Source of the DNA: Valencia hispanica
Taxonomy: Eukaryota; Chordata; Actinopteri; Cyprinodontiformes; Valenciidae
Direction of reading: 5' to 3'
DNA length: 64,000 nucleotides
Assembly (NCBI GenBank): GCA_963556495.2
Contig: OY747702.1
Span: 42,761,180 to 42,825,179, forward strand
Position 1 is the stretch's first letter, and each line of letters begins with the position of its first letter. The notes under the pieces were generated by a model. That model was not told the origin of the DNA, searched no databases, and worked only from the letters and a program-made list of their open reading frames with translations. A program made the position numbers and the translations under genes. Shown piece by piece: positions 22,854-34,482 of this stretch.

Positions 22854-23801
22854 TGTCACGATGTGATTATTTTCCCCTTGTTCTGGTCCCTTTGTGTCTG
22901 TTGATTCTCTCCAGCTGCCCTGTATTGTGTCCTGATTGCTTTCCCGTGTATATATACCCACCTTTTCCCCATGTTAGTGGCCGGTTCGTCGTCATGTGTC
23001 ATTCCTCGTCGTTTCTGACTGTCGTCAAAGTCTAAGGCTGAAATGACCCAATTCAGATTTTTTTTGTCCCTATGCGACCTGTATCTAATCTTTTCATGAC
23101 AGTCTGAACGACACAGATCCGATCTTTTCAAATGCAACCCAGGCCACTTGGGTATGTGGTCCAAAATCCAATACGTATCCAATCTTTTGAAATGCGACTT
23201 CAGTCTGAACGGCCAGGTCGCATGTATCCGACCCGCTCGTCAGTATCCTACCACTCCTGGCAGAGACTCCGAACCCACACGTTTCTCTGTACCGACGTTG
23301 CTACCACTGCGCCACAAAACGCCATGGCCAAAAACCTTGCTCTCCTTCTTTTTATTTTTCTCCTTAAAACGAGAAGATTGAAATTGTGCTGGCTCCGTTG
23401 TGAAAATAACTTAAATAAGGCTAAACCTTGTCGACATCCATGTGTAACTACTTCCGCAAACAAGTGACGTCGTTGATCGTTGAGTACTCTAATGCGCATG
23501 CGGGTCAATTCTGGGTCATTTCACGAGGTTCACGTTCACACAGGAGATCACAAAAGGTCACATTTAATTGGAAATGTGAACGTCCTTGCAAAAAAATTGA
23601 ATTTTTCAGAAAATCGGAATTGACCATTAAGCCCTGCAGTGTGAACACAGCCTAAGCTACATGCGTCCTGTCCTCAGATGTTTTCAACTGTAAGTCTCGT
23701 GACATTGAGTTCCCTGAGTTGTTCTGTGTGGAATCACTATTAAATGAGTCTCACTACATCTCAACCTGTCTGCGCCTGAATACGCCAACCCAATTATGAC
23801 A
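22854..23801 (+). mobile_element. Solo LTR with 5-bp target duplication
   Basis: The unit starts TGTCACGATG and ends AATTATGACA, so it has TG..CA ends with inverted TGTCA/TGACA. It is flanked on both sides by ATAGT (22849-22853 and 23802-23806), a perfect 5-bp target duplication typical of LTR retrotransposons. A TATATATACC box lies at about 22951 and an ATTAAA signal at about 23740, in plus orientation. About 620 bases inside belong to a later MITE (23035-23653), so the original LTR was about 330 bp. No internal region is left, hence a solo LTR. Confidence 0.7.
23035..23653. mobile_element. MITE inserted in the solo LTR
   Basis: The ends are AGGCTG and CAGCCT. Inside them the left sequence AATGACCCAATTCAGATTTT matches the reverse complement of the right side (AATGGTCAATTCCGATTTT), with about 20 extra bases (containing GTTCACACTGCAGG) present only on the right. 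It is rich in CpG and repeated GATC/CGAC words. The flanks AAGTCTA and AAGCTAC resemble each other but are not a clean duplication, so the superfamily (hAT-like) is a guess. Confidence 0.55.
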
Positions 23802-23806
23802 ATAGT

Positions 23807-26789
23807 TTTCAGCATTATACAGTCCTTCACTTTACCACTCACCAGAATAATACATTACTTTGTGAAATTTTAGGGATTGAACACAAGGAACATTGAGTAT
23901 TACTTATTTTTAAACCACATAACATTTTTTTGTCATTTTAATAATTTTAAAAAAGTTACGTTTTACAAAATCTTAATTGTTTAAGCAAATACCCGACTGA
24001 AATTAATAGGGACAACCAACCCCATACACTGTGACAAGCAACCCCAACATGGGGGCAGGTTGTCACAATGGGTCATAGTGTCTTTGACAGATAGTAACCT
24101 TGAATGATTTACACAATGAATTATAAAAAAGGTGATTTCAATTCAAGCCAATTTCCTAGGCTTTCATTCAATCTAAAAATGTCTCTTGAAATATGTTTGG
24201 ATGATGAGCAAAATACACTAGAAGAAAAAGTGAGACAACCAACTCCGGTCTCCCCTACAAGTAAAACATTGCTCTTAGCTTTTCACAGACTTCATTGACC
24301 TAAAAAACACTTCTTAAAAGTTTGGTACAGAGCATTGTTTAATGCTAATGTAACCTGTTTTTTTATTCAATGTATTATTCAATTGAGCCTAATTGAAAAA
24401 TACTTTATTCATCGAAAAAGAAAATGTTGTCACAACTCAACATCCAAATACCTTCAAAGATAATGCTGTGGATAGGAAGAATATCTGGTAGCAGTCAGTT
24501 TTTCAGTGAATCTGATGAAGCCTCTGATTGAAGAATGTTGTTGAACAAGAGTGTGTCATGCTAACTGCTCAAAATCTAGGCAGTAGAGACTATATTCCTC
24601 AGCAACATGTCCTGAATGACGGAATCAGTTGTTGACAAGCAATGCTAATTCGCCTCATTTGCTTTTGCCGCTCCTCTATAAATTGCTGCCTGGCTGTATG
24701 GTCAAAAAGTCGGGCAGAGAGACGGAGTTGGGGATATGATCTTTGCCCATTATGATTGATGGAAGAGATGGGTTGAACTTCCTTCTCACTCGCTTTGCTC
24801 GTTTGTCCTGCTCTGTGCCCATGAAGCCTCCTTTTCAACTCCATTCTGATTTAGGTTTGTAGTTCAGGTAAAAGTTGAGCTTTTGAGATGCTAATCAGCT
24901 GGTAGTTGTAAAAACAATGTTGTTGCTCCAGTTAAGCATCAAAACTCAAAAAGAAAAAATCCTTCCTCTGCACTGCATCCAGAACCAGAGGGAATTATTG
25001 TTTAAACATGCAATGCCACAACCAAAGAAATTCTGAACTAAAGTCTAAAAATAGAACAAATCAGACCTAATGTAACATATATGCTCAAACATGACTGGCA
25101 CAATTCTGTAACAAGAGCCAGTATGTGTTCATAGACAGTTTCTATGACATCAAGTATTTACATCCACAGAACTGCTGCTCCCTGGATGTTTTTTCTTTTT
25201 TTAGATCAATTTCTGAAATACTCAGACAAGCCTGTTTGACACCAGCAACCACATCAAGAAAAGTCCTTTAAATCCTCTCTCCCCCTTTTTGATGCTCAGT
25301 TTGAACTTCAGCTTGTCCTTCACCATGGTTAGATTCCTAAATACAATTCTTTGCTGCCAAGGAAGCGAGTCAAACCAACACAAGAGAGCGAAGAACAATA
25401 GAAGTTTGCTTAAATAGACACATTCTTTGAGTTATTTTCAGCTGTGAATGCAAATAATCTTTTCTGAAAGATGTTAAAGAGATTAAGTTATGGTTTATGT
25501 TGAAACATGCTGTTTTGAAGCACAGAATTGATGACAAAACTTCTGCATATAAGCCTACTCTGCCTCCTTTTTCTCTTCAAAAGACATCTGATCCCTTGGT
25601 TTTACTCTCTCTGTGCTTTCTATTGTCTTGGATAAAAGTATTCAAAGATCAGCTCACAGACTGACAACATAAATATCAAATCAGAAAGCAAAGACACACT
25701 AAAACTGTTTTTAGTCTGTCATGCGACAAAGGGGAGAGTGGGGGAGAGATCCCAGACAGATGGATGTTGATTGGCTGCAGCATCTTAGGAAAGACAGATC
25801 CAGTCACTGTGTACTTGTGTTTAATGTGAGGACTTTTTGTGGAGAAATGCATAAAGGTTTGTACTGCTTTTTGCTCATGCTGTCAGAGAAGGATTCCAGA
25901 AAATCTATATTTTCCAAAAACGAACACAACACAGACTATTTAACCATTAATGATCACTCAAATAAAAGCAACACTGGGGATCCTCTGCACAAAAAAATGT
26001 CCAAGAGCAAAAATGTGTAAGTAAAATTATATAATAATTCATTAGTCTCATTTGTTTTCACAAATGCCATCCTTGGCTTCAGTCTACAAAACATAAAATA
26101 TATTTGTTTCTGAGCTTTAACCCCAGGTCTAATACCAGGTTTTATTTAAAAAAAAAATCTGCACACCTAAAAAAAAACAAAGGAAAAACTGGAAAAATTA
26201 AATATTTTTTGTGTGTTATGTCCAGAGGACTTGTTTTGGGGGTGAATTGTCAGGGCTTTGGAGTATCACTTATAGCATTACAAATAATTTTTGATTCCTT
26301 CCTACTTTTTGTATTGGATCAGATTTTGTGAAAAAGTCACATGCGGTACCCTCGTGCACAAAAAAAATGCTCAAACAAAGACAGTCAGTTCAACAGTTTA
26401 TTTGTTCCTTGCAGGCAGCCAGTCCACATTTGGAGCAGAAACGTGTAAACAGGCTCTGGTTGCCTGGTAAAGATTACACCTTTTCCTCCCCTTCCTCTTC
26501 TCCTAGCCTCCGCTGTGCCAGCACCAAAGCTGCAGACACACAGCAAGTGTTTGCGGCGCTCCATCACCGGCCTCACCAGGGAGGTCCCGAGCCCCTGCAG
26601 GAACACCCTCCATATTAATATATCTGCCTCACTGTCTTTTGATGATGGTACCTCCGAGCTACCGCTGTTGGCTAATTACTTGCCTTCATGATCGTGAATA
26701 AAGTTGGTTATATACAGCTAAAAGCTCTTCACCCGCAATAGCCATCACAAATTGGCATATTTTATGAAAGGTCTATGTTACTTAATAAA
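23807..26789. other. Spacer without recognised gene
   Basis: About 3 kb. A short G/C-rich stem-loop is at 24031-24069. The small frames at 24599-24844 (minus), 25721-26020 and 26328-26618 (plus) show no domain. Host intron or intergenic DNA is possible. Confidence 0.45.
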
Positions 26790-28990
26790 CACACTCCCTT
26801 CAGAATTTAACATTTCAATGACAAAGAGGACAAAAAAGTTGGTGAAACGATTTGTTTTCCAATAAAGGTACATAAAATCGACCTCCCAAAGCGAAAACTA
26901 TGAGTGCATAGCTTGGAGAGGTTGACCCAAGATACATTTAGTGCCTGCTCCTCCCATAGAGACTGTAGGTCTTTTTGTTAAACTCCAGGGATTTTAGAGC
27001 AGATTTTGATAATGTTTCGCAGTTTATTTTTATCTTTCACAGACAAACCCTTGTACCAGCAAACCAATGAAAAAGTTAAGAGGCTCTCAATGAAACAGTA
27101 AAAGTTGCAGAGAATCATTTTATTTACATTGATAGAGTTCAGTTTCCTAAAAAGATAGTTTCTCTGCTGACCACATTTAAAAATGGAGTCTGTATTTGTG
27201 TCAAACTGCAACTTGTTGTCAATCCAAGAACTGAGATATTTGTACTTCTCCACCACCTTAACCACATCACCGGGAATGAAACTGCTCCCCAAAGAGGGCA
27301 ATGTGGAGATTCTAAAATAAATAACCATGTCTTTGGTTTCTGAAAATCAAGATAGTTACTGTCACAGCATTCGACAAACTGACAACGCAGGGCCATGGTT
27401 CATTTCAGATCCTGAAAGTAAGGACATCAATAAAGTATCCTCTTAAAAACTTGACCAAGAACCTGTTCTCCTGAGTGACCCGGGAACTGTCCGTGTACAG
27501 TATGAACAGCAGGGGGACAGAACACACCCCTGATGGGATCCTGTGTTAGAGATGGACGTTGGGGACATCTCACGGACAGGATCCAGCGAGTGTTTGTGAA
27601 TGGTGAGAAAATTTTAAAATCAATAAAGGAAGCTGGTCAGGAAAATTAAAAACAGTGGCAAGTCTTTCAATCAGGATGTGGGACTGCATCTTATTAAAGG
27701 TAGAAGAGAAGTCTGCAAACAAAAGTCTTACACAAACCCCAGTTTTGTCAAGGTGCTTGTACACAGTGTTCAGAAAGAATAGTGAAGCGTCCTCCCCACC
27801 CCTGTTTTGTAGGCAAATTGAAATGGGTCGAGTTTTCCCTCAGTTAAAAATAAAATCTCAGATTTAAAAATTTTCTGAAATGTTTTCATCACAAAGTGAT
27901 GTGAGTGCGACCAATCTAAAATCACTCAATTCCTTCAAAGTATTTTGGAATCTGGATTACACTGGAAGTTTTCCACAAAGTTGGAATCTGATCATGATCT
28001 ACACAAATTTGAAACAGTCTGCTAAAAACACTGTTCAGCTGAGTAGCACAGTGGTGCAGGGTATGCCCACAGATGGCATCAGGGCCCTTCGCTTTCCCCA
28101 CCTTCACTTTTCTGAGTAAGGCAGCAACCTGGTCTTGTGAGATCACAATTCCCTCACTTGGTTTGAGAGACTCTTTACAAGCACAAACCTTTCCAAAAAG
28201 GCCCGCCCTATCAAACAGACCAAAAAAAGAATTAAAAACACTTGGCAGATCAGAATCTGGCACTCTTTTTACACTAATAGGTGTAAAAGGAGTGTCCACT
28301 TTTTGGTAATTAATGGAAGCCATGCATTTGATGCCTTGCCAGGCTTCCCACCACTTCATACCACTGCTGTGCTTTTTTTTCTATTTTGTCCTTATATTTC
28401 AGTTTAGCCTTCCTGATCTTGTCTCGTACTTCCCTAGAAACTGCTTTTTTCAAGGGGATTCCCACCAGATGAGTGTCACAAAACTTGTTAATGTCCTCAC
28501 ATGAGTTTAAAAAGCAGTTACAAACCGTGCACTCAAAACAAGTGCTGAGATGCTGCCCTCTGACCAACACTTAACCAATTTTTCCACCCGGGGAAGTCTC
28601 TTAAAAGCAGGAGTGTAGCGGGGCATTAGGTACACACAGTTATGATAAGACGATCACAGAGGAGGAAGTGACCGTTATTTATATGTGCAAATCACTAAAC
28701 CAAAGCACAGATCCAGAATTGTATTCCTCTGTGTTGTGGCACAGATGATATACTGTTCATAAGTTTTAAAAGTCTGATCAAGACGACAATTATTAAAATC
28801 AACCAGAATGAATTTCGGTGCATCTGGGAAAATAGCGTTGAGCCGGTGCATAACATCCTCCATCAGTTGTGCAGTGGCGACAGCATCAGCGCGCGGATGA
28901 ATGTAAACAATTAAGAACAGCTGTTGAAACTTGCGCGGCAAATGAAAAGGTCGAAGAGCTATTAACAACAGTTCAATGTCTGGGGCTTAC
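26790..28990 (-). pseudogene. Rex1-like LINE ORF2, decayed
   Basis: Reading on the minus strand from 28970: an endonuclease piece (RPFHLPRKFQQLF, IVYIHPRADAVA, FILVDFNNCRLD with GDFN changed to VDFN, and RNTILDLCFG); a linker (KKAVSREVRDKIRKAKLKYK, about 28450); the pre-RT region (LRKVKVGKAKGPDAICGHTL, about 28110); an RT motif A remnant (LLFADFSSTFNKMQ, about 27700); and the C-terminal part (IFKCGQQRNYLFRKLNSINV, FIESLLTFSLVCWYKGLSVK, KNKLRNIIKICSKIPGV, about 27000-27200). This order and wording match fish Rex1/Babar elements of the CR1 group. Many stops and frameshifts and a missing YxDD block show that it is dead. The 3' tail is not clear. Confidence 0.75.
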
Positions 28991-29071
28991 AAAACTTATG
29001 CTTGCAGTGACGCTAAATGAGCCAACAGGTTCAGCGATTAAAAACACTTTAAACCAACAATGAGCGAGATC

Positions 29072-29608
29072 TTACTCGTTAAGAACTCTATTTTTCCTAT
29101 TTATCTGCCCAGACACAAGATTAGGTTGAATGAACTGGTTCAGTCCTACTTTGCTTTGAGGGAGGTCCAGGCCATGAAGAGGAGAAGCAAAATCTGTCTG
29201 TAGTTGAGCAAAAAAGGAGAGAGAACCTGGCACAGGATTTTGGGATTGTGTGTCCCAACTGTAGGCCAGATGGCTTGCAGGTCGATGTCGTAAAGAATAA
29301 CCCAAGCTAGATGCACAGACAGCAGCGGGCACTTCGAAGCTTTGAGATGAGAGTTCTGCCCGGTCCAGCGGGTCAGAGCAAAAGAGAATCTTCACCGATA
29401 ACGGTGAGACGTTCTCTCTATAGAAGAACAATTTGAAATGGCCGCCGCCACCATTCTTATAGCCCTTTGGCTGTGGTGTCATCGTTGATGTCACCATTGG
29501 TGGCCACGGACCAATGGGAGTGTGTTGGGGGTCACAGCTAGGAATGCTGGGAAATGTGGTCTGTTCAGTCCATCTGGGAAAAACGGATCCCAACAATGTA
29601 CAAAACAA
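29072..29608 (-). other. Open frame of 178 codons, function unknown
   Basis: An uninterrupted minus-strand frame between the Rex1-like LINE and a V-SINE scrap. It is rich in proline and serine and has no domain, signal peptide or membrane segment I recognise. The DNA has promoter- or LTR-like pyrimidine-rich patches. It could be the 5' region of the neighbouring LINE or of a lost LTR element, or a chance frame. I do not call it a gene. Confidence 0.25.
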
Positions 29609-29754
29609 AATGTATAACAGCTGTCAATTTACAAGAATTATTTAGCCTGTGGTAAAATATTTGATAGGATTCATTTGATTATTTTCATACATGCATTGTC
29701 TTTATTCACTTTTCTTTGTAGGGTCGGGGGGAAGCTGGTGCTTGCTGAGATAAA

Positions 29755-29826
29755 CAGGACAATAAACTATGCACACACTCATACCTAAGGGCAATTTAGA
29801 GTAACTAGTTAACTTAACTTGAAAAC
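29755..29826 (-). mobile_element. V-SINE-like fragment
   Basis: GCACACACTCATACCTAAGG and GCAATTTAGAGTAACTAG match the 3' body of the V-SINE-like repeats at 18005 and 45068. It is cut by the start of L2-A copy 3. Confidence 0.5.
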
Positions 29827-30712
29827 CTGACTGCTGAAGGAGGAGCAGCTGCTCTGTCTCTCTCCAGATCCGTTCACTTTATTTTCTTTTCTTTTCTGTT
29901 TGCTTTTCTTTTCTTACTTTATCTACCCAGCCCCTGGAGTTACTGTATTGGACCGGATCTCTTCTTGGATTACTTTTTTATGGACTTATCAACATGGCTT
30001 TTTGCTAAGCTGAGGATTTTGAAAAACTGCTCCACAGAATTGAGGGCATTGAAACGAAGCTACGTTGTCTGGAAATTAATTTTGATCTCCACGGTGATTA
30101 TGGAAACGACACAACTTTACCGTTGAATACACAAAGGGAACAGCCTATCAGCCCGGTGTTACATCGGTCTAACCGTGTCACAGAGAAAACACAGGACAAC
30201 GCAACTCCATCAGCAAACAGACGTCTTACTGGCAGAACTCCGCACTCTAATAAACACTGGCCTGCTTTAAAACGCACGGAATCATCAACCCCAGCCTGTT
30301 CTCCGAGGAAGAAAAAACAAAAGAAACTCCAGCACAGAGAAATCTCTGAACCCAGACCTGCCGCTTCTGCTAAAAGTAAACAAAAGAGGTTTCAGCAAAA
30401 GCAAGAGATATTTCTCCACCTGGAATCCCGCTGAAAAACAGATTCGCAGCCTTGAGTTCCCCGAAAAATGATGCAGCCCCCGGGACCAGTCAAAGCCACC
30501 AGGAGAAACCCAGCCGCATCAAACGGACACATAACAAAGTAAGAGCCCCCCCAGCAAAGATTGTTATCATACAAGACGGATCAATTAATGGAATTGAGGC
30601 TTTTTGTAGCAAGAACGCCAAAGTTTATAGCTGCTACAAAAATACGGTGAGAGAAATATCAGAAAAAATCCAGAACATCTGTTTAAAGCAGGCCGTTATC
30701 TTAATCACAGAA
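29827..30712 (+). mobile_element. L2-A LINE, copy 3 (5' part only, deleted)
   Basis: Shares its 5' start with copy 1 (CTGACTGCTGAAGGAGGAGC) and runs through most of ORF1. At about 30680 it jumps from the CCAGAACATCT region to the CTGTTTAAAGCAGGCCGTTA region, losing about 280 bases relative to copy 1. The copy ends at TATCTTAA about 30 bases later. All of ORF2 and the 3'UTR are absent. Confidence 0.85.
29995..30712 (+). pseudogene. LINE ORF1, frameshifted and truncated (copy 3)
   Basis: Encodes the same N-terminal and basic regions as ORF1 at 5201. The ATG region (AACATGGCTTTTTGCTAAGC) has a stop four codons in. A frameshift near 30400 (one base missing in the run of CAAAAGCAAGAGATATTTC) separates an early frame at 30123-30434 from a later one at 30452-30715. 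The beta strand KIVIIQDGSIN of the SGNH-like domain is present; the rest is lost in the internal deletion. Confidence 0.7.
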
Positions 30713-31079
30713 TAAAGTATCGTCCTTTTGAATGCACTAGTCCTTTGTTCCTGTGGATTTGCAGTCCAATGTCCTGATCTGGAATCTACAGGTTTTCTGG
30801 TGGAATGTGGCTGGATCCCACCAGTTTAGATGACAGGTACACAAAACGTCCTGTACAGGGCAGATGTTCTGGCTCATGGAGAGTTCACTCAAGGTCCCTA
30901 GGGTGGTTCACCATTGTAAATCCAACACGTGCTCCTCAGATATTTAATCCAAAATCCAATTGACAATTCTTAATCCCAACCTAAGTTGGCCTAGTGTAAA
31001 CTCTGTAAAATAAGCATAAATACTCCAAATAAAACACTAGGTAGCTCTAAGCCTAACAACACCATTTCGGCAGACTAAA

Positions 31080-31465
31080 AGATAAAGGCAGAGAATTGAC
31101 CTACAAAGCCATGCTCTAATTCCAGCAGCAGAGGGTTGTTCTAGCTTTTTAGGACCTTTCAAGAACATCTAAACGTGGCTATGGTCAAGGGCTGTACAGG
31201 GGTTAACTGTTGCCAGCTTGATGAGGAAGAAGATGATTCCTGATAAGATTTAATGGTGGATACGCAGATTTTTTGGATTGAATGGGAGTGAGAGATGAAC
31301 TGGAAGATAGACAGAGGAGTAAGAGGGGAAAGAGAGACCATACATTACGTGAAAAGTCTTGAAGGCGTTCCAGCTTGACAGGTAAACGGAGAGGTTACCG
31401 GGTGAGAGGCTGTCAATGATGGAGTTCTGCGAGACGGTGGTGAGGTCGTGGAGCTGCAGCGTCAA
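31080..31465 (-). pseudogene. DIRS tyrosine recombinase, N-terminal part only
   Basis: After the RNase H tail the minus strand encodes SLSPGNLSVYLSSWNAFKTF, HVMYGLSFPSY, then in another frame ILSGIIFFLIKLATVNPCTA, LDHSHV, a stop, and MFLKGPKKLEQPSAAGI. This is the core-binding N-terminal half of a DIRS tyrosine recombinase. The catalytic C-terminal half with the R, H-x-x-R and Y residues is not found before 30715, so the enzyme is truncated. The family uses it to integrate a circular DNA copy. Confidence 0.6.
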
Positions 31466-31905
31466 TTGAAGATGGTGGCTGAAAATGGTGGGATTGGAGT
31501 TGGGTTGAGGTCTGCAGCGGGAGCTAAGGATCTGAATTTCTGAAAGGAGAAGCGAGAAAGAGAATCAGCAATGGAGTTTAGGTGACTGGGGATATGAGCT
31601 GCACGGAGTATGAACTGGTGTTGGGCTGATAAGAGAATGAGTCTGCAAATGAACTGCATAATGGCTGGGGAACAAGATCGACCTTTATTAATAATTTCTA
31701 TGACGGCTTCATTATCAGAGTGAATGAGGATTGAGTTCTGCGACCACTCACGATGTGAGTGAAGCTCGTGGAGAGCAGAGGAAGGGAGGGCGGACTGGGG
31801 CTGGAGGGAATCGAACTCCGGGGGCCAACCTGAAGCGAACCACCTCCCTTGGTAGTAGCCCCCAAAACCGATGGAAGGGTCAGCATGAGCGTTGGCATAG
31901 GGCAT
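31462..31905 (-). pseudogene. DIRS RNase H domain
   Basis: Reads MPYANAHADPSIGFGGYYQG, FASGWPPEF, LHELHSHREW, ILIHSDNEAVIEIINKGRSC, IMQFICRLILLSAQHQFILR, AAHIPSHLNSIADSLSRFSF and a tail FRSLAP. The acidic residues of the RNase H fold are visible: D in the HADPS strand, E in LHELH, D in HSDN and D in NSIADSLSRF. The IINKGRS and HIPSHLNSIADSLSRF wording is characteristic of the DIRS group. RNase H removes RNA from the hybrid made by RT. It is open over 147 codons and is fused in frame to gag. Confidence 0.75.
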
Positions 31906-32838
31906 AGTAAGAGGGGGTTTGGGGATAAGCAGAGGGGGAGGAGCGGCGACGGACAGGCGGTCAGGAGCTGCCGAGCTACGGGCTGCAGGGGCCCGGGACC
32001 GGAGGGGTGCGATGGAGGTGCAAACTGCGGCGGGGTGGGAGGGGGCGCCGCAAAGGCTGCAGGACAGAGAAGCCTGGGCTGCAAAGACGCGGCAATAGAG
32101 CTCCGAGTCGAGCGTGCCCCAGTACGTCCCCTGGTTGAACTGGGCAAACCAGCCTGCAGCCTGGGAGGAAAAAAGGGTATGATGCTACCAGAACCCCATG
32201 CCCCCGAACCGGAGAGCCAAGTCCAGCATGATGGACAGGTAATCGTCCAGCTCGGGTCAGGGAAAACGGAGCAGATGGTGTCCCAGTAAAAGGAGAAGGC
32301 CAGGGAAAACTCAACCGGGGTAAGGTCCCGGGAGTGGGGGGTGAGGGAGCTCCCTAAAGGGATCTAAAAGTGGGGGAGGAAAGAAGGGACGGAAAGAGGA
32401 CAGATGGGCACCAGTGAAAGGCGTTACCTGAGAGGACAGGGATGAGAAAAAATTTGTCAAAAAGGAAGCAAACTCATGAAAAGAGGGAGCCAGCGCATGG
32501 TGATGTGGTGGCTCACCCCCAGCAGGGGGCGCTGTGGGCCCTGGGCCTGAGACAACAGGGAGGGGAGCTGCGTCACCGAAGTCCTGCTCGATGAGGAAAC
32601 GGGGACAGCAGAAGCGGGAAGCCCTGGTTGGAGTTGAACGGGGCGGAGGAGGCGGAAAAAAGAGCCTGAAAAGATGGGCCTTGTTGGCGGAGCGGCTGAA
32701 AGGGATACCCCTGTCCCGAAGCGGACGCTGGAGCCTTGCCACTGTCCAGCCGGACATGTTGGGGCGGCTCGGAGCTGCGACCGGGAAACGCTGAGCGAGA
32801 ACGGGGGCCCCAGCTCGAGGCGCTGGAGCCCGGCGCAA
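31906..32838 (-). pseudogene. DIRS gag-like protein with SAP-like N-terminus and zinc knuckle
   Basis: The frame is best started at the internal Met before SGWTVARLQRPLRDRGIPFS (about 32757), a SAP-like helix pair. A proline-rich linker follows. After a frameshift near 32250-32310 the other frame gives ELDDYLSIMLDLALRFGGMG, a stop, then AQFNQGTYWGTLDSELYCRV and a zinc knuckle CSLCGAPSHPAAVC (CX2CX4HX4C, about 32030-32075). Such proteins package the element RNA. The knuckle frame runs on without a stop into the RNase H frame (PKPPLTMPYANAHADPS). One nonsense codon and at least one frameshift break it. Confidence 0.65.
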
Positions 32839-33250
32839 GAGGATGGAGGAGGGAGAGCCCGGCCCGGCTGAGCCGAAGCAGCGGCATTAAGGCCGAAGAC
32901 GGAAGCTCCGAGGCGAGGCGGGAGAATGGGGAAGCCGGCCCAAGCGGCCGCAAGAGGCTGGAGTGAACGAGGTGGGAAACAGATCTGGCTGCGAGATCTT
33001 GGGTGAAAGTGCGGCGCCCAGCGTGAGAACATCCATACCGGGAACAACGAAGCATAAACGTCGAGCGAGGTAAGCGAGCACGAATGACACGCAGAAGTAC
33101 GAACTGATCGCGTGAAAACGAATGAGACAGACGAGGGATGATGGGCAGGCAGAGTTTATGTGTATCGCGCCGGGATTAGAGACATAGAGCAGGCGCGAGG
33201 TACCGGGTGAATCGAGTTAAGACTGATTAGGATTTATGAAGCGGGTTTGA

Positions 33251-34482
33251 GGCGTGGCCTTGCTCCTGAACCTAAGTTAACCTGTTAACTCCATTTTTTT
33301 GTCAGCTTTCCGTTACTAAAAATGGATGTTTGCTTTTTGATGTCTTGCTGTGTAATTATGATATCAAAGCTCTCAAAATAAACCTGTGTAACCTACTTCT
33401 ACCCATGAAGATTCAGAAGTTATCAGAAGGCACCTTTCCAACAACAAAAGGTTGTTAACATGTAGGACAACTCAAGTTTTTTGATGCCAATTCTGAGGTT
33501 CATCTATGGTGAACATAGTTCAAGTATTTTGTCTCTCACTAACCCTTCCAAGAGTAGGAAGTTGAAGGATTGCAGTATTTTATAAAAGCTGGCACAGATG
33601 TTTTTATTTTTCAAACCACTTTTACATCTCTTGGGAAATAAAAAAAAAAAAAAAGACATTATATTAACACACCCAAACACTTCAGAGTATGAAACTGCCA
33701 AAACCCATTTTCTAACCAAAAATGAGGAAATCTGATACACTTGAGAAGCCACACTTTGCTTTTTTTAAATTCAACTTCTGAATTATGGCTTACTTTCTCA
33801 CTGGAGAAATGATTTGGTGCACAATGAAAATCATTTTATCATATTTTGAAAGATGAAATTTCATGATTTAAAGGGTTTAGTGTTATTTTATGATCAGATT
33901 CCTACCATAGACGTCTCTTACTAAAGGTTTATGCCAATATATTGAAGGTCTATATTAGACAGATGTAATAAATATTTCCCAGATCATTTTTAATTACCAA
34001 ATGGTCTGATGGCTACTCCTATACATCTGTGGAGTCATCAGTTTTAAAAAGGAAATGCAATAAAGCTCGGCCAACTATGACCTTTCTATTATTATTTTAA
34101 TTAGCTCCTTGGTGCGTACTGAGCATTGACATCCAGCCAAACTAAACAGATCTCAACTTTCGCTTTGCAAAAATAAATCAGGCATGCTGATTGTTCATGA
34201 CATTGTCATATTTCCTGGTCTTTTTAATAGTAAAGTTTGGCAGTTTCCTGTTATTTATTATGTTCCTTTGACAGTTGGGTCATATCTGTTGATCCCATCA
34301 GGATTAGTTTCCTATCATCAGCAGCTATGTTGCTAAATCTTGAAGTGTGGCCATAAAACTGAATCATGAGACCCTACAGTCATTAGCAATTGATAGATGT
34401 GCAAGTCAAACACTGGAACAAGTCATTCAATATCTAGTAATATCTGGGGCTCTCTAAGTCAATGATACAACTGAGTGAAAGC
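33251..34482. other. Spacer without recognised gene
   Basis: AT-rich, with a poly-A tract at about 33638-33654. No domain or terminal repeat recognised. Confidence 0.45.

Larger units (their letters stand above)
31080..33250 (-). mobile_element. DIRS-like tyrosine-recombinase retrotransposon, lacking the RT
   Basis: On the minus strand from about 33250: a CpG-rich leader, a gag-like ORF (to about 31906), an RNase H domain (31462-31905) and the N-terminal part of a tyrosine recombinase (to about 31080). The order gag, RNase H, recombinase is that of DIRS elements, but the reverse transcriptase that should precede RNase H is absent. The GC-rich composition contrasts sharply with its AT-rich surroundings. 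The outer limits are approximate because I could not pair the terminal repeats. Confidence 0.75.

Noticed and set aside
24599..24844. Minus-strand frame of 81 codons as a host exon
   Set aside because: No splice sites that fit and no recognisable domain; chance cannot be excluded.
29072..29608. 178-codon minus-strand frame as a gene
   Set aside because: No motif, signal or conserved pattern; kept only as an unexplained open frame.
31849..32289. Plus-strand frame of 146 codons over the DIRS gag
   Set aside because: A shadow of the GC-rich minus-strand coding region, where the zinc knuckle and RNase H motifs are found.
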